64,000 nt of DNA from Bacteroidota bacterium (GCA_016707685.1 JADJHE010000008.1:1-64000), one strand, 5' to 3'; positions 7,604 to 17,176 are shown, counted from the stretch's first letter. Translations and numbers: made by a program. The notes: generated from the sequence alone by a model not told the origin.

Positions 7604-8242
7604 CTATTTTTTAAACGTAAGCCCTTTTTCTTTTAATGCTTTTTGAAGAATTGGTAAACTTGATATTCCCATTCCATGCAAGGCTAACACTTCGGCTTCG
7701 GAAAGTTTTGCTAATTGAGAAAGTGTTTTAATGCCTGCGTTTTCAAGTGCTCTACGTGCAGGTGCTGCCAATAAAGAAATAAATCCGGTTAATGGTTTTT
7801 TCTCTTTTTCGCATTGTGGACAAACAGGACAATCGCTGCTTTTTAAAAAAGAATGACCGTTTTCACACACTCGGTAGTTCTTTTTAAGTTTGGCTTTTTC
7901 AAGGCTTTCTTTCACTCTAAACTTGGTAATTTTTGTTACCAAGGCAAGCGGTAATTTTTTATCAATCGGAAATTGGATGGCCCCTTTTGAAGTAACATAT
8001 GTTTTTAATTCATCTTTAAATGCAACAATTCCAGAAGGTGCAGGATAAAAACCAATATGGTGTTTGTAAGCTGCAAAATGAACCAAGTTGCCCATTAACT
8101 CAAAAGTAGGCATACCGTATTTCATGCTTTCGGTTGCATTAGGAGCAGCTTTTTGTATGGTCATGCGCATTTGCTCCAAGAGCATTTGTGTTTCCTTTGG
8201 GAAGCTTAAAACGTATTCGTTGATGTTCGCGAATGTTTTCAT
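7604..8242 (-). CDS. DUF1801 protein fused to zinc ribbon and RpoA-CTD-like HhH domain
   Basis: This is a 212-residue cytoplasmic protein in three parts. Residues 1 to about 120 are a DUF1801 domain (YdhG/YdeI-like, with KYGMPTF and GFYPAPSG). Residues of about 125-150 hold a C-x9-C-x2-C-x2-C cluster (CENGHSFLKSSDCPVCPQC) that could bind zinc. The last 60 residues (LAAPARRALENAGIKTLSQL, then LHGMG) form a helix-hairpin-helix like the C-terminal domain of RNA polymerase alpha. DUF1801 proteins have been linked to iron handling, but the role is not firmly known. It lies three bases downstream of an SRPBCC gene and a second one follows, a common trio in Bacteroidota. Confidence 0.8.
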   Translation of the reverse strand: MKTFANINEYVLSFPKETQMLLEQMRMTIQKAAPNATESMKYGMPTFELMGNLVHFAAYKHHIGFYPAPSGIVAFKDELKTYVTSKGAIQFPIDKKLPLALVTKITKFRVKESLEKAKLKKNYRVCENGHSFLKSSDCPVCPQCEKEKKPLTGFISLLAAPARRALENAGIKTLSQLAKLSEAEVLALHGMGISSLPILQKALKEKGLTFKK

Positions 8243-8245
8243 GGT

Positions 8246-8786
8246 CTACTGTTTTTCAAGGATTGTTTTTAAGTTGTTTAAGCTTTGTTCCATGTCGGGC
8301 CCCAGCAATTTTTCGGCACTTGAAAAAATCAGAATAGCATTCATTGGATATTTCATTTCACTAATCATTGACCAGCTTACTTTTGTTTGGTTAGGATTAA
8401 TTGCTTCGGTAGTAAAAGGTGTTTTTGCAACGGCTACAAAAGGACGAATAAAGCGCACTTCTAAATCCAATCGTTTTCCATTTTCGATGCCTTTAATTTC
8501 TTGTTCGCCAGCACCCGCTTTTTTTCTTGCTATCCCAAGCATAAACAAAACCAACTGTTCCATCGGTTCCTCTAAATTCTTTTTTCATTGTAGGATCCGA
8601 CATTACCCACTTGCTAAATTTTTCCTGATTGGTAATTATTTTCAAGTAATCAAAAACATCTTGCACGGGTTTATTAATGATGATTTCTTTTTTTATGTTG
8701 TATGCTTTTTTGCTAAACAATGCAGCAATTAACACAGCAACAATAATGGTAACAATTACAATAATTAAGATGATAAGTATTTTCAT
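8246..8786 (-). pseudogene. SRPBCC (START-like) protein with N-terminal anchor, frameshifted
   Basis: Two overlapping frames form one protein. The N-terminal part (8493-8786) has a membrane anchor of about 25 residues and a START-like ligand-binding beginning (IIINKPVQDVFDYLK). The C-terminal part (8246-8563) continues with AGAGEQEIKGI through the long terminal helix (MEQSLNNLKTILEKQ). Removing one A from the A7 run at 8519-8525 joins the halves as WDSKKKAGAGEQEIKG, a total of about 179 residues. The family binds small hydrophobic ligands, and no ligand can be named here. The break may be a sequencing error rather than true inactivation. Confidence 0.75.
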
Positions 8787-8795
8787 AAAATGATT

Positions 8796-9215
8796 TTAGG
8801 ATAATGATTCAACGTACTTCTTAAAATTGTTCAATATGGCTTGCCAGCCCGCTTGTTGCATCTCCACAGGGTTTTCGGTTTCGGCTTCGAATGTTTCAAC
8901 TACTTTGGTACTAGTTGCATCGCCATCAAATGTGATGCTTACTTTGCGTGTATCTTCCAGGATGTATGAAATGTGTTCATGTGTTGTAAGGCCATCGTAC
9001 ACACCACCAAAATCAAAACCAAAGCTACCGTCTTTTGCTTCCATGCGCGACATAAAACTTCCACCTACGCGCAAATCATTCTCTGCAACTGGTGCGTGCC
9101 AATCGTCAGATGCAAAACACCATTGTGTAATGTGTTTGGGTTCGGTCCAGCATTCCCATACTTTTTGAACAGAAGCATTAATGGTTGCCTCTACTGTAAT
9201 GTTAATTTTTTCCAT
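8796..9215 (-). CDS. SRPBCC / AHSA1-family protein
   Basis: This is a 139-residue START-like domain protein of the AHSA1 (activator of Hsp90 ATPase homologue 1-like) group. It has the typical opening INASVQKVWECWTEPKHITQW, the glycine-rich VGGSFMSRMEAKDGSFGFDFGG and the closing helix GWQAILNNFKKYVES. Bacterial members are cytoplasmic ligand-binding proteins of mostly unknown function. It is ten bases upstream of the frameshifted SRPBCC gene, so the two and the DUF1801 gene are likely co-transcribed. A TATGTTTG element on the minus strand (9241-9248) fits the Bacteroidota -7 box and could drive this operon. Confidence 0.85.
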   Translation of the reverse strand: MEKINITVEATINASVQKVWECWTEPKHITQWCFASDDWHAPVAENDLRVGGSFMSRMEAKDGSFGFDFGGVYDGLTTHEHISYILEDTRKVSITFDGDATSTKVVETFEAETENPVEMQQAGWQAILNNFKKYVESLS

Positions 9216-9289
9216 AGATAATATTTGTTTTAGGGTAGGGCAAACATAAAATAAAAAGCGGAATCGGATTATGTTTTACTGTTCCTTTT

Positions 9290-10339
9290 TTAAGAAATAG
9301 CATTGTGTTTCTTGCGTTTGATGGCGAAAACCAACAAACGCAACAGCAATAGGCTTAAGAAAAGGGCTACCGCCCCCCAATCGCCCATGTCGGTTGGCGC
9401 TTCATCTAAACGTTTATTTTCTTTTAGATAAAAGATGGAGACAAAGTGCCAAATGGTAGGAGAACAGGTAAAAAGTGCTATTATGATAAACGTAGCAAAC
9501 AATTCGAACTTTTCAAGCCACGTAAAAGCCATTAATGAGTCTTCAATCCAATAAGCAATCCTAAGGGGAATCAAAGCCAACACACACATGATGAAAAGCA
9601 TTGGAAAAACGTCAAAAGCAGAAGAAACGGGATCCGCATATTCAATAAAAACAATGCTGTTCAATCGTGCTATTCCATAGGCATTAAGATAGCTCCACAA
9701 TGCAGTGTAGACCATTATAGAATAGACATGCAAAACAACATCCGATAACAATTCAAGCTTCATGTGTTTTTCAGATGTTACGAGGTGTCCATTTGCCTTG
9801 TCCCAAACATCGTCTTCGCTTAATTCCTTTTGAAGCTCCCTTTTGCTCATTGGGGGGTCGGTATAAAAATCGGATTTAAGGTAAAGGTAAGTTAGCCCGG
9901 CTATGTCGGCAACCAAGACAAGCACGATCACGAAAACACCCTCGCCCGACATTTTCTTTTCGTTAGCAGTATATCCCAATGCGGTCATGCAGACCATTGC
10001 TATTGGAACACGAAACAATAAGCGCAAGAAAAACTCGAAGAGAACAAATTTGTTTGTATTTGGTAAAAGATTAATGCCCGTTTTTTCTTTATGTAAAATT
10101 CGTCTTTGTCCGGCTCGAACCCGAATCATTTTTAGTTTAAATTTTAAAGCAAAAAATTCAGCAACCAACATTCCAAATCCAAAAAAGGAGAGGAAGGGAT
10201 TGTATTCGCCAGAGGCAACAAAGTCGCCAACAAACGGGGCAATGGTTAATGCATATATTCCAAAAAGGGAATAGGAAAAAACACCATTGAAGAGATAGGG
10301 CCGGATGTATAAATAGGAATCTTTAAATATGGTTGCCAT
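9290..10339 (-). CDS. Uncharacterised multi-pass membrane protein
   Basis: The protein has about 349 residues with seven to eight hydrophobic stretches, for example FSYSLFGIYALTIAPFVGDF, VFVIVLVLVADIAGLTYLYL and FELFATFIIIALF. It has a basic cytoplasmic tail (FAIKRKKHNAIS). I chose the ATG at 10339 (MATIFKDSYL) because the residues before it, from an ATG at 10366, are polar and less credible. I do not recognise a family and there is no catalytic motif. It is divergent from ybeY. Confidence 0.65.
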   Translation of the reverse strand: MATIFKDSYLYIRPYLFNGVFSYSLFGIYALTIAPFVGDFVASGEYNPFLSFFGFGMLVAEFFALKFKLKMIRVRAGQRRILHKEKTGINLLPNTNKFVLFEFFLRLLFRVPIAMVCMTALGYTANEKKMSGEGVFVIVLVLVADIAGLTYLYLKSDFYTDPPMSKRELQKELSEDDVWDKANGHLVTSEKHMKLELLSDVVLHVYSIMVYTALWSYLNAYGIARLNSIVFIEYADPVSSAFDVFPMLFIMCVLALIPLRIAYWIEDSLMAFTWLEKFELFATFIIIALFTCSPTIWHFVSIFYLKENKRLDEAPTDMGDWGAVALFLSLLLLRLLVFAIKRKKHNAIS

Positions 10340-10431
10340 TCTTAATTTTTTAAAACAAACAATCAAAACTATTCAAATTTAACCAAGTTGCAAGTGTTTC
10401 GGTTATTTACATTAATTATTACTTTTACAAC

Positions 10432-10863
10432 ATGATAACATTCAACAACCAAGACATTTCCTTTACGCTAAAAAATAAAACGCTTTTAAAAGCTTGGATT
10501 AAAGCGACCATTGAAAAAAAGAAACGCAAAGCGGGGGATATCAATTTTATTTTTTGTTCGGATGAACATTTGTTGGGTGTGAATCAACAATTTTTAAATC
10601 ACAATACCTATACCGACATCATTACGTTTGATTATTCGAAAGAAGACTCAAAAATGCCGATTAGCGGAGATATTTTTATTAGCGTGGAAAGAGTAGAGGA
10701 GAACGCAAAAAAGTTCGGCAAAACGAAAGAAAACGAAATGCACCGTGTTTTAATTCATGGAACCTTGCATCTTTTGGGTTATAAAGACAAAACGAAAGCT
10801 ACAAAAGCAGAAATGACCAAGCAGGAAGATTTGTGTTTAAAGGATTTGGCGAAGAGATTTTAG
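10432..10863 (+). CDS. ybeY: Endoribonuclease YbeY, 16S rRNA maturation
   Basis: This 143-residue protein carries the UPF0054 metal site HGTLHLLGYKD, preceded by the conserved NTYTDIITFDY strand. YbeY is a single-strand-specific metallo-endoribonuclease needed for 16S rRNA 3' maturation and 70S quality control. Length and motif position (about residue 109) are normal. The gene is divergent from the membrane protein, with a TACTTTTA element about ten bases upstream of the ATG. Confidence 0.95.
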   Translation: MITFNNQDISFTLKNKTLLKAWIKATIEKKKRKAGDINFIFCSDEHLLGVNQQFLNHNTYTDIITFDYSKEDSKMPISGDIFISVERVEENAKKFGKTKENEMHRVLIHGTLHLLGYKDKTKATKAEMTKQEDLCLKDLAKRF

Positions 10864-10975
10864 ATGTAAGATTACAGATTGAGGATTCTCTTTTTAACAC
10901 AGAGGAACAGAGAACAAGGAGTTGCACAGAGAGTAGATTGTAGAGATGCCTCTATTCTCTAATTCTAAAAAACTT

Positions 10976-10993
10976 GCAGGTGATAACACCAGC
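10976..10993 (+). repeat. Small inverted-repeat motif, copy 1
   Basis: GCAGGTG-ATAA-CACCAGC forms a seven-base stem with one mismatch and a four-base loop. A near-identical copy (17 of 18 bases) occurs in opposite orientation at 48909-48926. The 196-base gap between ybeY and pgk otherwise holds only purine-rich sequence (10900-10935) with no gene seen. Confidence 0.45.
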
Positions 10994-11059
10994 AAGGGCT
11001 TAAGTCTCCAACACTCCAACTCAACAACTTTCTAACTTTAAACCTTGAACTAAACAAAA

Positions 11060-12250
11060 TTATTTTTCTACAGCATCTACACCTGGCAAGCTGCCGCTTT
11101 CGATGTATTCTAACAATGCACCACCACCAGTAGATACATAACTTACATCGTTACCAAAATGATATTTGTTGATTGCAGCAACACTGTCGCCACCACCAAT
11201 TAATGAAAAGGCGCCTTTTTTTGTTGCCGCAACAATTGCTTCTGCAGCCGCTTTTGTTCCATGCTCAAATGAGCTCATTTCAAAAACACCCATCGGTCCG
11301 TTCCACAAAATTGTTTTTGAATTCGCGATTACTTCCGCATAAATTTTTTCAGTTGCTGGTCCAATGTCCAAGCCCATCCAACCATCTGGAATTGCTTTGA
11401 TGTCCACCGTTTGTTTGTTGGCATCATTTGCAAAATTATCGGCAACAATAGCATCAACAGGAATATAAATGTTTACACCTTTTGCTTTTGCATCAGCTAA
11501 AATGTTCAAAGCGGTTTCTAATTTATCTTCTTCAACAAGTGATTTTCCAATTTTTCCACCTTGAGCTTTTACAAACGTAAAAGCCATTCCACCACCAATA
11601 ATAATGTTGTTGGCCTTGTTGATTAATTGTTCTAAAATTAAAATTTTATCCGAAACCTTTGCTCCACCCATGATAGCAGTAAACGGTTTTTCTGAATCGG
11701 TCAACACCTTGTTTATGCTCGCTAACTCACCACTCATTACATAACCAAAACATTTGTTGTTAGGGAAAAACTGTGCGATGATAGCGGTTGAAGCGTGTGC
11801 ACGGTGTGCTGTTCCAAAGGCATCGTTTACAAAGTATGTTCCTAATGTCGATAATTGTTTTGCAAAATCAACATCTCCTTTTTCTTCTTGTTTGTGAAAA
11901 CGTAAATTTTCTAACAACAAAACTTCTCCTGCTTTTAATGCAGTTGCAGCACTTGTGGCAACATCACCAATGCAATCGCTTGCAAACGCAACAGGTTTGT
12001 TTAATAATTTGCTGAGGTGATTTACAACATGTTTTAAAGAGTATTTATCAGTTGGTCCTTCTTTCGGGCGACCTAAATGTGACATTAAAATTACAGCTCC
12101 ACCATCGGCTAAAATTTTATTGATGGTAGGCAAAGCAGCACGCATGCGTGTATCGTCTGTTACATTAAAATCAGCATCCAAAGGCACATTAAAATCAACA
12201 CGGATTAATGCTTTTTGTCCCGAAAAATTAAAATTGTCAACTGTTTTCAT
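11060..12250 (-). CDS. pgk: Phosphoglycerate kinase
   Basis: This is a 396-residue glycolytic enzyme that transfers phosphate between 1,3-bisphosphoglycerate and ADP. The substrate-binding RVDFNVPLD (about residue 17) and SHLGRPK are in the N-terminal domain. The hinge-adjacent MGGAKVSDKI and the C-terminal nucleotide-binding GGGDSVAAINKY are intact. I use ATG at 12250 (MKTVDNFNFSG), which matches family length; an upstream in-frame start at 12337 adds 29 residues with no family counterpart. It stands alone. Confidence 0.96.
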   Translation of the reverse strand: MKTVDNFNFSGQKALIRVDFNVPLDADFNVTDDTRMRAALPTINKILADGGAVILMSHLGRPKEGPTDKYSLKHVVNHLSKLLNKPVAFASDCIGDVATSAATALKAGEVLLLENLRFHKQEEKGDVDFAKQLSTLGTYFVNDAFGTAHRAHASTAIIAQFFPNNKCFGYVMSGELASINKVLTDSEKPFTAIMGGAKVSDKILILEQLINKANNIIIGGGMAFTFVKAQGGKIGKSLVEEDKLETALNILADAKAKGVNIYIPVDAIVADNFANDANKQTVDIKAIPDGWMGLDIGPATEKIYAEVIANSKTILWNGPMGVFEMSSFEHGTKAAAEAIVAATKKGAFSLIGGGDSVAAINKYHFGNDVSYVSTGGGALLEYIESGSLPGVDAVEK

Positions 12251-12374
12251 AATCGTTTTTTGGTTTTGTTTGTTTCTTTTTGAAAAAACAACTGTTTCGT
12301 TTAGTGTTGCAAAAATAACTTTTCTGCTCACATACAAAAATGATTTTTATAAACAGGATGATTTTTGAGGATGC

Positions 12375-12836
12375 CTAGTTTTTAACCAAAACAAAAGCAT
12401 TTAAAGATGTTGCAATTAGCAACCAAACAACATAAGGAAGAATCAAAAGACTTTTTATACCCATGTTTTTTGTTCCCCACCAAAATAGTAGAAACACAAC
12501 AATCGTCAATAAACCAATGATGATTAAACCAGCCAACACAAAATGATATTTAAAGAAAACGGGGTTCCAAGCAATGTTTAGAACGACTTGAACAATGAAG
12601 AGGGAATAAAAAAATGCTTGTTCCGAAAAGGAATATTTTTTAGAAACCAGAAACATAAAAACAGAAAGACAAGCCATGATAAAAAACCATGCAGCTCCAA
12701 ACACCCAGCCTGGCGGTGTCCAGGGCGCTTTGTTTTGAGCAATATACCATTCGTTGGTTGCGGGGCTGCCCATTAACAAACCGCCAATAGCAAGCGCACC
12801 AAAATTGATGAGTAAAAAAAGTAAAAGTTTATACAT
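12375..12836 (-). CDS. tspO: TspO/MBR family membrane protein
   Basis: This is a 153-residue five-helix membrane protein with the family signature WYIAQNKAPWTPPGWVFGAAW near residue 30 and the aromatic third-helix motif LNIAWNPVFF. TspO proteins bind porphyrins and related ligands and act in stress or tetrapyrrole handling. The gene begins 36 bases after the CtpA-type protease gene on the same strand and may be read with it. Confidence 0.92.
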   Translation of the reverse strand: MYKLLLFLLINFGALAIGGLLMGSPATNEWYIAQNKAPWTPPGWVFGAAWFFIMACLSVFMFLVSKKYSFSEQAFFYSLFIVQVVLNIAWNPVFFKYHFVLAGLIIIGLLTIVVFLLFWWGTKNMGIKSLLILPYVVWLLIATSLNAFVLVKN

Positions 12837-12872
12837 ACTGGTGAAACAACAAAGCAGCGTTAATGTTTATTC

Positions 12873-14477
12873 TTACTTTTTGCCTTGCGCCAATTCAAGC
12901 GCTTTTTTGATAACTAAATCGCGTTCTTGTATAATTGGGTAATACGTTTCGATGCCCCAAATATTACGCGAAATCAATGCTTTTAGCTGCGTTTTAATCA
13001 ATGCAGCCGATTGTGCAATTTCTTTATCATTGCGTTTTACACCACTCTTTTCGGCATATGTCACAAACTCATTTAATAGTTGAGGTGTAATTTGGAATGA
13101 TTTATTGAAGGCCTCAAACGTTTTGTATGCTTTTAGTTTAACACGTTCTTTATCGCTATAGTTAAATGCAAAATCGTTAATCAAACCACCATAAATAATT
13201 TCACTTAAGTAAAGCGTTCTGCCTGTGGTATCAATAGGAACAAAGGCATCTGGAATAATTCCACCACCACCATAAACTACTTTTCCACCAGGTGTTTTGT
13301 ATTTTAAAGAGTCGGAAACCTTTATACTATCAGCGCTTTCGAGCTCTCCATTTTTATAGCGCGCAAACTCTTCGTCATAATATTCATCCATACCATGTGT
13401 ATAAGGCTTTTGGATGCAGCGTCCTGTTGGTGTGTAATAACGTGCAATGGTTAAACGGATAGCAGAGCCATCGGTAAAATCGCTTTGTTCTTGAACCAAT
13501 CCTTTTCCAAACGAACGTCTACCAATCAGTGTTCCTCTGTCGTTATCCTGAACAGCACCTGCTAAAATTTCACTTGCAGATGCAGAACCATCATCAATTA
13601 GAATAAATAAATTTCCATTTTCGAAACTACCACGTTTTGTTGCAAAAAAGTCTTTGCGTGGACGCGCTTTTCCTTCGGTATAAACGATACTTTTTCCATC
13701 GGGTAAAAACTCATCCGCAATATCAACAGCGGTGTTTAAAAAGCCACCACCATTGCCGCGTAAGTCCACCACCAATTTTTGCATTCCTTGTTGTTGAAGC
13801 TTTTCGAATGCCGCCATGTATTCATCATACGTTGTTGCAGCAAATCGACTGATTTTGATATAACCAACTGAACTCGCCAACATGTAAGAAGCATCAATGC
13901 TATAAATGGGAATGGTTCCGCGGGTGATGGTAAAATCAAGCAAATTCTTTTTGCCATTTCTTTTTACCGAAATTTTCACTTTGGTACCACCTTTTCCTTT
14001 TAATTTTTCCATTACTCCTTTGTTGGCAATCTTAATTCCGGCAATGTTTTTTCCGTCCACCAACACAATTTTATCGCCCGCCTGAACACCAACTCCTTCG
14101 GCCGGACCGCCAGGAATGGCAGCAACAACACGTACGGTATCTTCCACAATGTTAAACTCAACACCAATGCCTTCGAAGTTTCCTTGAAGCGGTTCGTTGT
14201 TGGCTTGTAACTCTTCGGCACTGATATAGCTCGAGTGTGGATCTAAGTTTTCTAAAAGGGAAATGATTGATTTTTCAACCAAATCATCGGTATTAATAGT
14301 ATCTACATATTCTTGATTGATGTATTGCAACACATCTTCGAGCTTCGACATTTTTCCTCCACCACTTGCAACAGTGCGCTGACCGCCAGAAAGAAAGGCG
14401 CTACCAATGAAGATTCCAAGAACCAAAACAGCAGCAAAAATGATTGGCAAGTAAACGTAAAACTTAGGACGATTCAT
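12873..14477 (-). CDS. C-terminal processing peptidase, family S41 (CtpA type)
   Basis: This is a 534-residue periplasmic serine protease with an N-terminal anchor (residues 8-30). It has a short helical region with NLDPHSSYIS, a PDZ domain at about 95-180 (GPAEGVGVQAGDKIVLVDG) and the S41 catalytic domain. The Ser of DDGSASASEI (about residue 302) and the Lys of SFGKGLVQE (about residue 325) form the Ser/Lys dyad. Such proteases trim or degrade exported proteins from their C-termini. A C-terminal extension of about 150 residues is usual in Bacteroidota. The gene starts three bases after the dCMP deaminase stop, so they form an operon. Confidence 0.92.
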   Translation of the reverse strand: MNRPKFYVYLPIIFAAVLVLGIFIGSAFLSGGQRTVASGGGKMSKLEDVLQYINQEYVDTINTDDLVEKSIISLLENLDPHSSYISAEELQANNEPLQGNFEGIGVEFNIVEDTVRVVAAIPGGPAEGVGVQAGDKIVLVDGKNIAGIKIANKGVMEKLKGKGGTKVKISVKRNGKKNLLDFTITRGTIPIYSIDASYMLASSVGYIKISRFAATTYDEYMAAFEKLQQQGMQKLVVDLRGNGGGFLNTAVDIADEFLPDGKSIVYTEGKARPRKDFFATKRGSFENGNLFILIDDGSASASEILAGAVQDNDRGTLIGRRSFGKGLVQEQSDFTDGSAIRLTIARYYTPTGRCIQKPYTHGMDEYYDEEFARYKNGELESADSIKVSDSLKYKTPGGKVVYGGGGIIPDAFVPIDTTGRTLYLSEIIYGGLINDFAFNYSDKERVKLKAYKTFEAFNKSFQITPQLLNEFVTYAEKSGVKRNDKEIAQSAALIKTQLKALISRNIWGIETYYPIIQERDLVIKKALELAQGKK

Positions 14478-14480
14478 GAA

Positions 14481-14948
14481 TTATTTTTCAGAGGGTTTTT
14501 GATAACGAACAACTTCAACACCAAATTTTTTCAAAAAGTCGACACCTTCATCGCTTGCTAAGCCTTTAAAATCGGCATACGAATGCAGGTAAAAAACTTT
14601 TTTAATTCCAGTAGTATAAATTACTCGAGCGCAAGAAATACAAGGAGACAGTGTAACATAAAGTGTACAGCCGTCAATGGTAACATTGTTTTTTGATGCG
14701 TACAATATGGCATTTTGTTCGGCATGCAATGCTAAGGAACAAGAGCCTTTGCTATCGCGAGGGCAACCTTCTTCGGGCCAAACCTCGTCACAATTGTGTG
14801 TTCCTGCAGGAGGGCCGTTGTAGCCCAACGAAACAATGCGTGTTTCTTTTGTAAGCACCGCACCCACTTTTGCTTTTACGCAATGTGCACGTTTTGCAAG
14901 GCTTTCCGCCAGGTCCATGTATATATCATCAAAACTCGGTTTGCTCAT
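14481..14948 (-). CDS. dCMP / cytidine deaminase family protein
   Basis: The 155-residue zinc enzyme shows the deaminase site HAEQNAI (zinc His and catalytic Glu, about residue 74) and PCISCARVI (two zinc Cys). The insertion with CDEVWPEEGCPR is typical of the dCMP deaminase/ComEB group, which converts dCMP to dUMP for dTTP supply. A TACCTTTG element on the minus strand at 14974-14981 fits the Bacteroidota -7 box about 25 bases upstream. It is the first gene of an operon with the S41 protease. Confidence 0.9.
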   Translation of the reverse strand: MSKPSFDDIYMDLAESLAKRAHCVKAKVGAVLTKETRIVSLGYNGPPAGTHNCDEVWPEEGCPRDSKGSCSLALHAEQNAILYASKNNVTIDGCTLYVTLSPCISCARVIYTTGIKKVFYLHSYADFKGLASDEGVDFLKKFGVEVVRYQKPSEK

Positions 14949-15002
14949 AAATGCGAAATAATTTTAGGGAAATCAAAGGTAAATAAAAAGCAGTTATAAA
15001 AA

Positions 15003-15736
15003 TTATTTTAAACCAATTACAGCCATCATTCGGCCTGTACTTCCTTTTTCCTTGCGATGTGAGAAAAATATATCGTTGTTGGTTACGGTGCAATAGTCTG
15101 TAATTTCAATGTTTGTAGAAGGTATTCCAAAACCAATCAATTGTTGTTTGTTTGCAGCCTTTAGATCAACAAAATACTTTTGTTTTTGTCGGTCGAAACG
15201 CACGAAGGGTTCTTCAAACTGAGCAGCAACTTCTTGTCCAACCTCAAACTGGTTATAGCCAATGCAAGCACCAATAAAGGCTTTGCAGTTTTTGCCTTCG
15301 GTTCCAAATTCTGCATTCATTTGTTGCAGTGTATTTTTTACAATGTTGCCAACGGTTCCGCGCCAGCCAGCATGTATCGCAGCTACTGCATTTGTTTTTT
15401 CATCATGAATTAAAATGGGTGTACAATCGGCAATCGACACCACCAAGAATACTCCTTTTTGATTGCTAATTTGTGCATCATATCCTTCGCTTGTTCCAGC
15501 CGCAGTTGTATGCAAAATAGCATTTCCATGTATTTGTTTGCTGGTAGATAGTTGCGATAAATCGATTCCTAAAGAATTAAAAAAAGCGCCCTGTTTTTTA
15601 ATACATTCTCTTGGGTGTCATTTACCGCCATTCCTAAATTTAAGGAGTTAAAAGGGCTTGGACTAATACCACCATGTCGGGTGCTTTGTGCGGCAATTAC
15701 TATTTGTGAATTAAAAATGGAAGGAATCAAATGCAT
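15003..15736 (-). pseudogene. pgeF: Peptidoglycan editing factor PgeF (YfiH / DUF152), frameshifted
   Basis: The 3' part (15003-15515) carries the copper/purine-oxidase family sites: SIADCTPILI, HAGWRG and IGYNQFEVG. The 5' part reads in another frame from ATG at 15736 (MHLIPSIFNSQIVIAAQST) and contains TRHGGIS. Adding one T to the T7 run at 15579-15585 joins them as RALFFNSLGIDLSQL and restores KQIHGN, giving about 244 residues, the normal length. PgeF-type proteins remove wrongly linked amino acids from peptidoglycan precursors; others of the family are purine nucleoside phosphorylases or laccases. The break is likely an assembly error. Confidence 0.85.
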
Positions 15737-15824
15737 GGTGCAAAGGTAATTGCTTTTTGTGTGAATACTTCATTAAAAGGTTTGACAGACACACAAACTT
15801 TTTTTGTTTCTTTGCACAAAAATA

Positions 15825-17084
15825 ATGGATATGAATATTTTAATTCTAGGATCGGGTGGAAGAGAACATGCGTATGCATGGAAATTGGCACAAAGTAAAC
15901 GCTTATCGAAATTATACATTGCACCTGGGAATGCGGGCACAGCAAGTGTTGGCACGAATGTAAACATTTCGGCAACCGATTTTGATGCTGTTAAAAAGTT
16001 TGTTGTGGAGAACCAAATTAACATGGTGGTGGTTGGCCCAGAAGATCCATTGGTAAAAGGTGTTCACGATTATTTTTTAGCAGATGATGTGTTGAAAAAC
16101 ATACCAGTAATTGGACCACAAAAAGATGGAGCACAGTTAGAAGGAAGTAAAGATTTTTCGAAACAGTTTATGTTTAGACACAATATTCCAACAGCACGTT
16201 ACGAAACATTTACAAAAGAAACATTGGCTGAAGGATTAAAATTTTTAGAAACATTGGAACCTCCTTATGTTTTGAAGGCAGATGGATTAGCAGCAGGGAA
16301 AGGTGTTGTGATTCCGAATACGCTGGAAGAAGCGAAAGCGGAATTGTCGGAGATGTTGGCCAATGCAAAATTTGGTAATGCATCTGCAAAGGTTGTTATT
16401 GAAGAGTTTTTAAAAGGAATAGAGTTATCGGTATTTGTTTTAACGGATGGCAACTCCTATAAAATATTACCTGCTGCTAAAGATTACAAACGAATTGGTG
16501 TTGGTGATGTTGGTCTGAATACAGGCGGCATGGGTGCAATTTCACCAGTTCCATTTGCAAACGAAGAATTCATAAAAAAAGTAGAAGAGCGAGTAATCAT
16601 CCCAACAATAAACGGTTTAAAGAAAGAAGGCATTGTTTACAAAGGATTTATATTCATTGGATTAATGAACTGCAATGGCGACCCACAAGTGATTGAATAC
16701 AATGTGCGCATGGGCGATCCAGAGACAGAAGTGGTGTTACCACGAATAAAATCGGATTTATTGGATTTGTTTGAAGGTGTTGGCAATGGAAATTTACACG
16801 AAAAATCATTTGAAGTAGACACCCGTTTTGCTACTACTGTAATGTTGGTTGCGGGCGGTTATCCCGAAGAGTACAGAAAAGGGGATGTGATGACTGGCTT
16901 TGAAAATGTGAAAGATAGCATTGCATTTCATGCAGGTACAAAACAAGAGGGCGATAAGGTAGTAACGAATGGTGGCCGTGTAATTGCAATCACTTCTTTT
17001 GGGGATACTATGAAGGAAGCACTGCAAAAGTCATTTGCGAATGCAGAACAAATCAAGTATGAAGGAAAGTATTACCGAAGCTGA
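15825..17084 (+). CDS. purD: Phosphoribosylamine-glycine ligase
   Basis: This is a 419-residue ATP-grasp enzyme that makes glycinamide ribonucleotide in purine synthesis. The N-terminal phosphate-binding GSGGREHA, the central KADGLAAGKGV, the family mark GVGDVGLNTGGMGA and the metal site MGDPETEVV are all present. I use the ATG at 15825 (MDMNILILG). An ATG at 15804 would add seven residues, and the internal one at 15831 is also possible. It ends at a strong bidirectional terminator. Confidence 0.96.
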   Translation: MDMNILILGSGGREHAYAWKLAQSKRLSKLYIAPGNAGTASVGTNVNISATDFDAVKKFVVENQINMVVVGPEDPLVKGVHDYFLADDVLKNIPVIGPQKDGAQLEGSKDFSKQFMFRHNIPTARYETFTKETLAEGLKFLETLEPPYVLKADGLAAGKGVVIPNTLEEAKAELSEMLANAKFGNASAKVVIEEFLKGIELSVFVLTDGNSYKILPAAKDYKRIGVGDVGLNTGGMGAISPVPFANEEFIKKVEERVIIPTINGLKKEGIVYKGFIFIGLMNCNGDPQVIEYNVRMGDPETEVVLPRIKSDLLDLFEGVGNGNLHEKSFEVDTRFATTVMLVAGGYPEEYRKGDVMTGFENVKDSIAFHAGTKQEGDKVVTNGGRVIAITSFGDTMKEALQKSFANAEQIKYEGKYYRS

Positions 17085-17120
17085 TATTGGTAAAGACTTA
17101 GAAGTATACTTTCGCTAATA

Positions 17121-17150
17121 AAAAAACCCCATCCGATTGGATGGGGTTTT
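17121..17150. terminator. Bidirectional rho-independent terminator after purD
   Basis: AAAACCCCATCC and GGATGGGGTTTT form a 12-base inverted repeat around a short loop, with A and T tracts on both sides. It can end purD on the plus strand and the small membrane protein gene on the minus strand. Confidence 0.85.
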
Positions 17151-17176
17151 CTATAAAATTTTAAAATAAAATCACA

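Noticed and set aside
8088..8732. A 214-residue open frame on the plus strand across the DUF1801 and SRPBCC genes
   Set aside because: It overlaps two minus-strand genes with recognisable domains and has no family features; it is a shadow.
9903..10274. A 123-residue plus-strand open frame
   Set aside because: It lies inside the membrane protein gene on the other strand and its low-complexity basic content reflects the antisense of hydrophobic codons.
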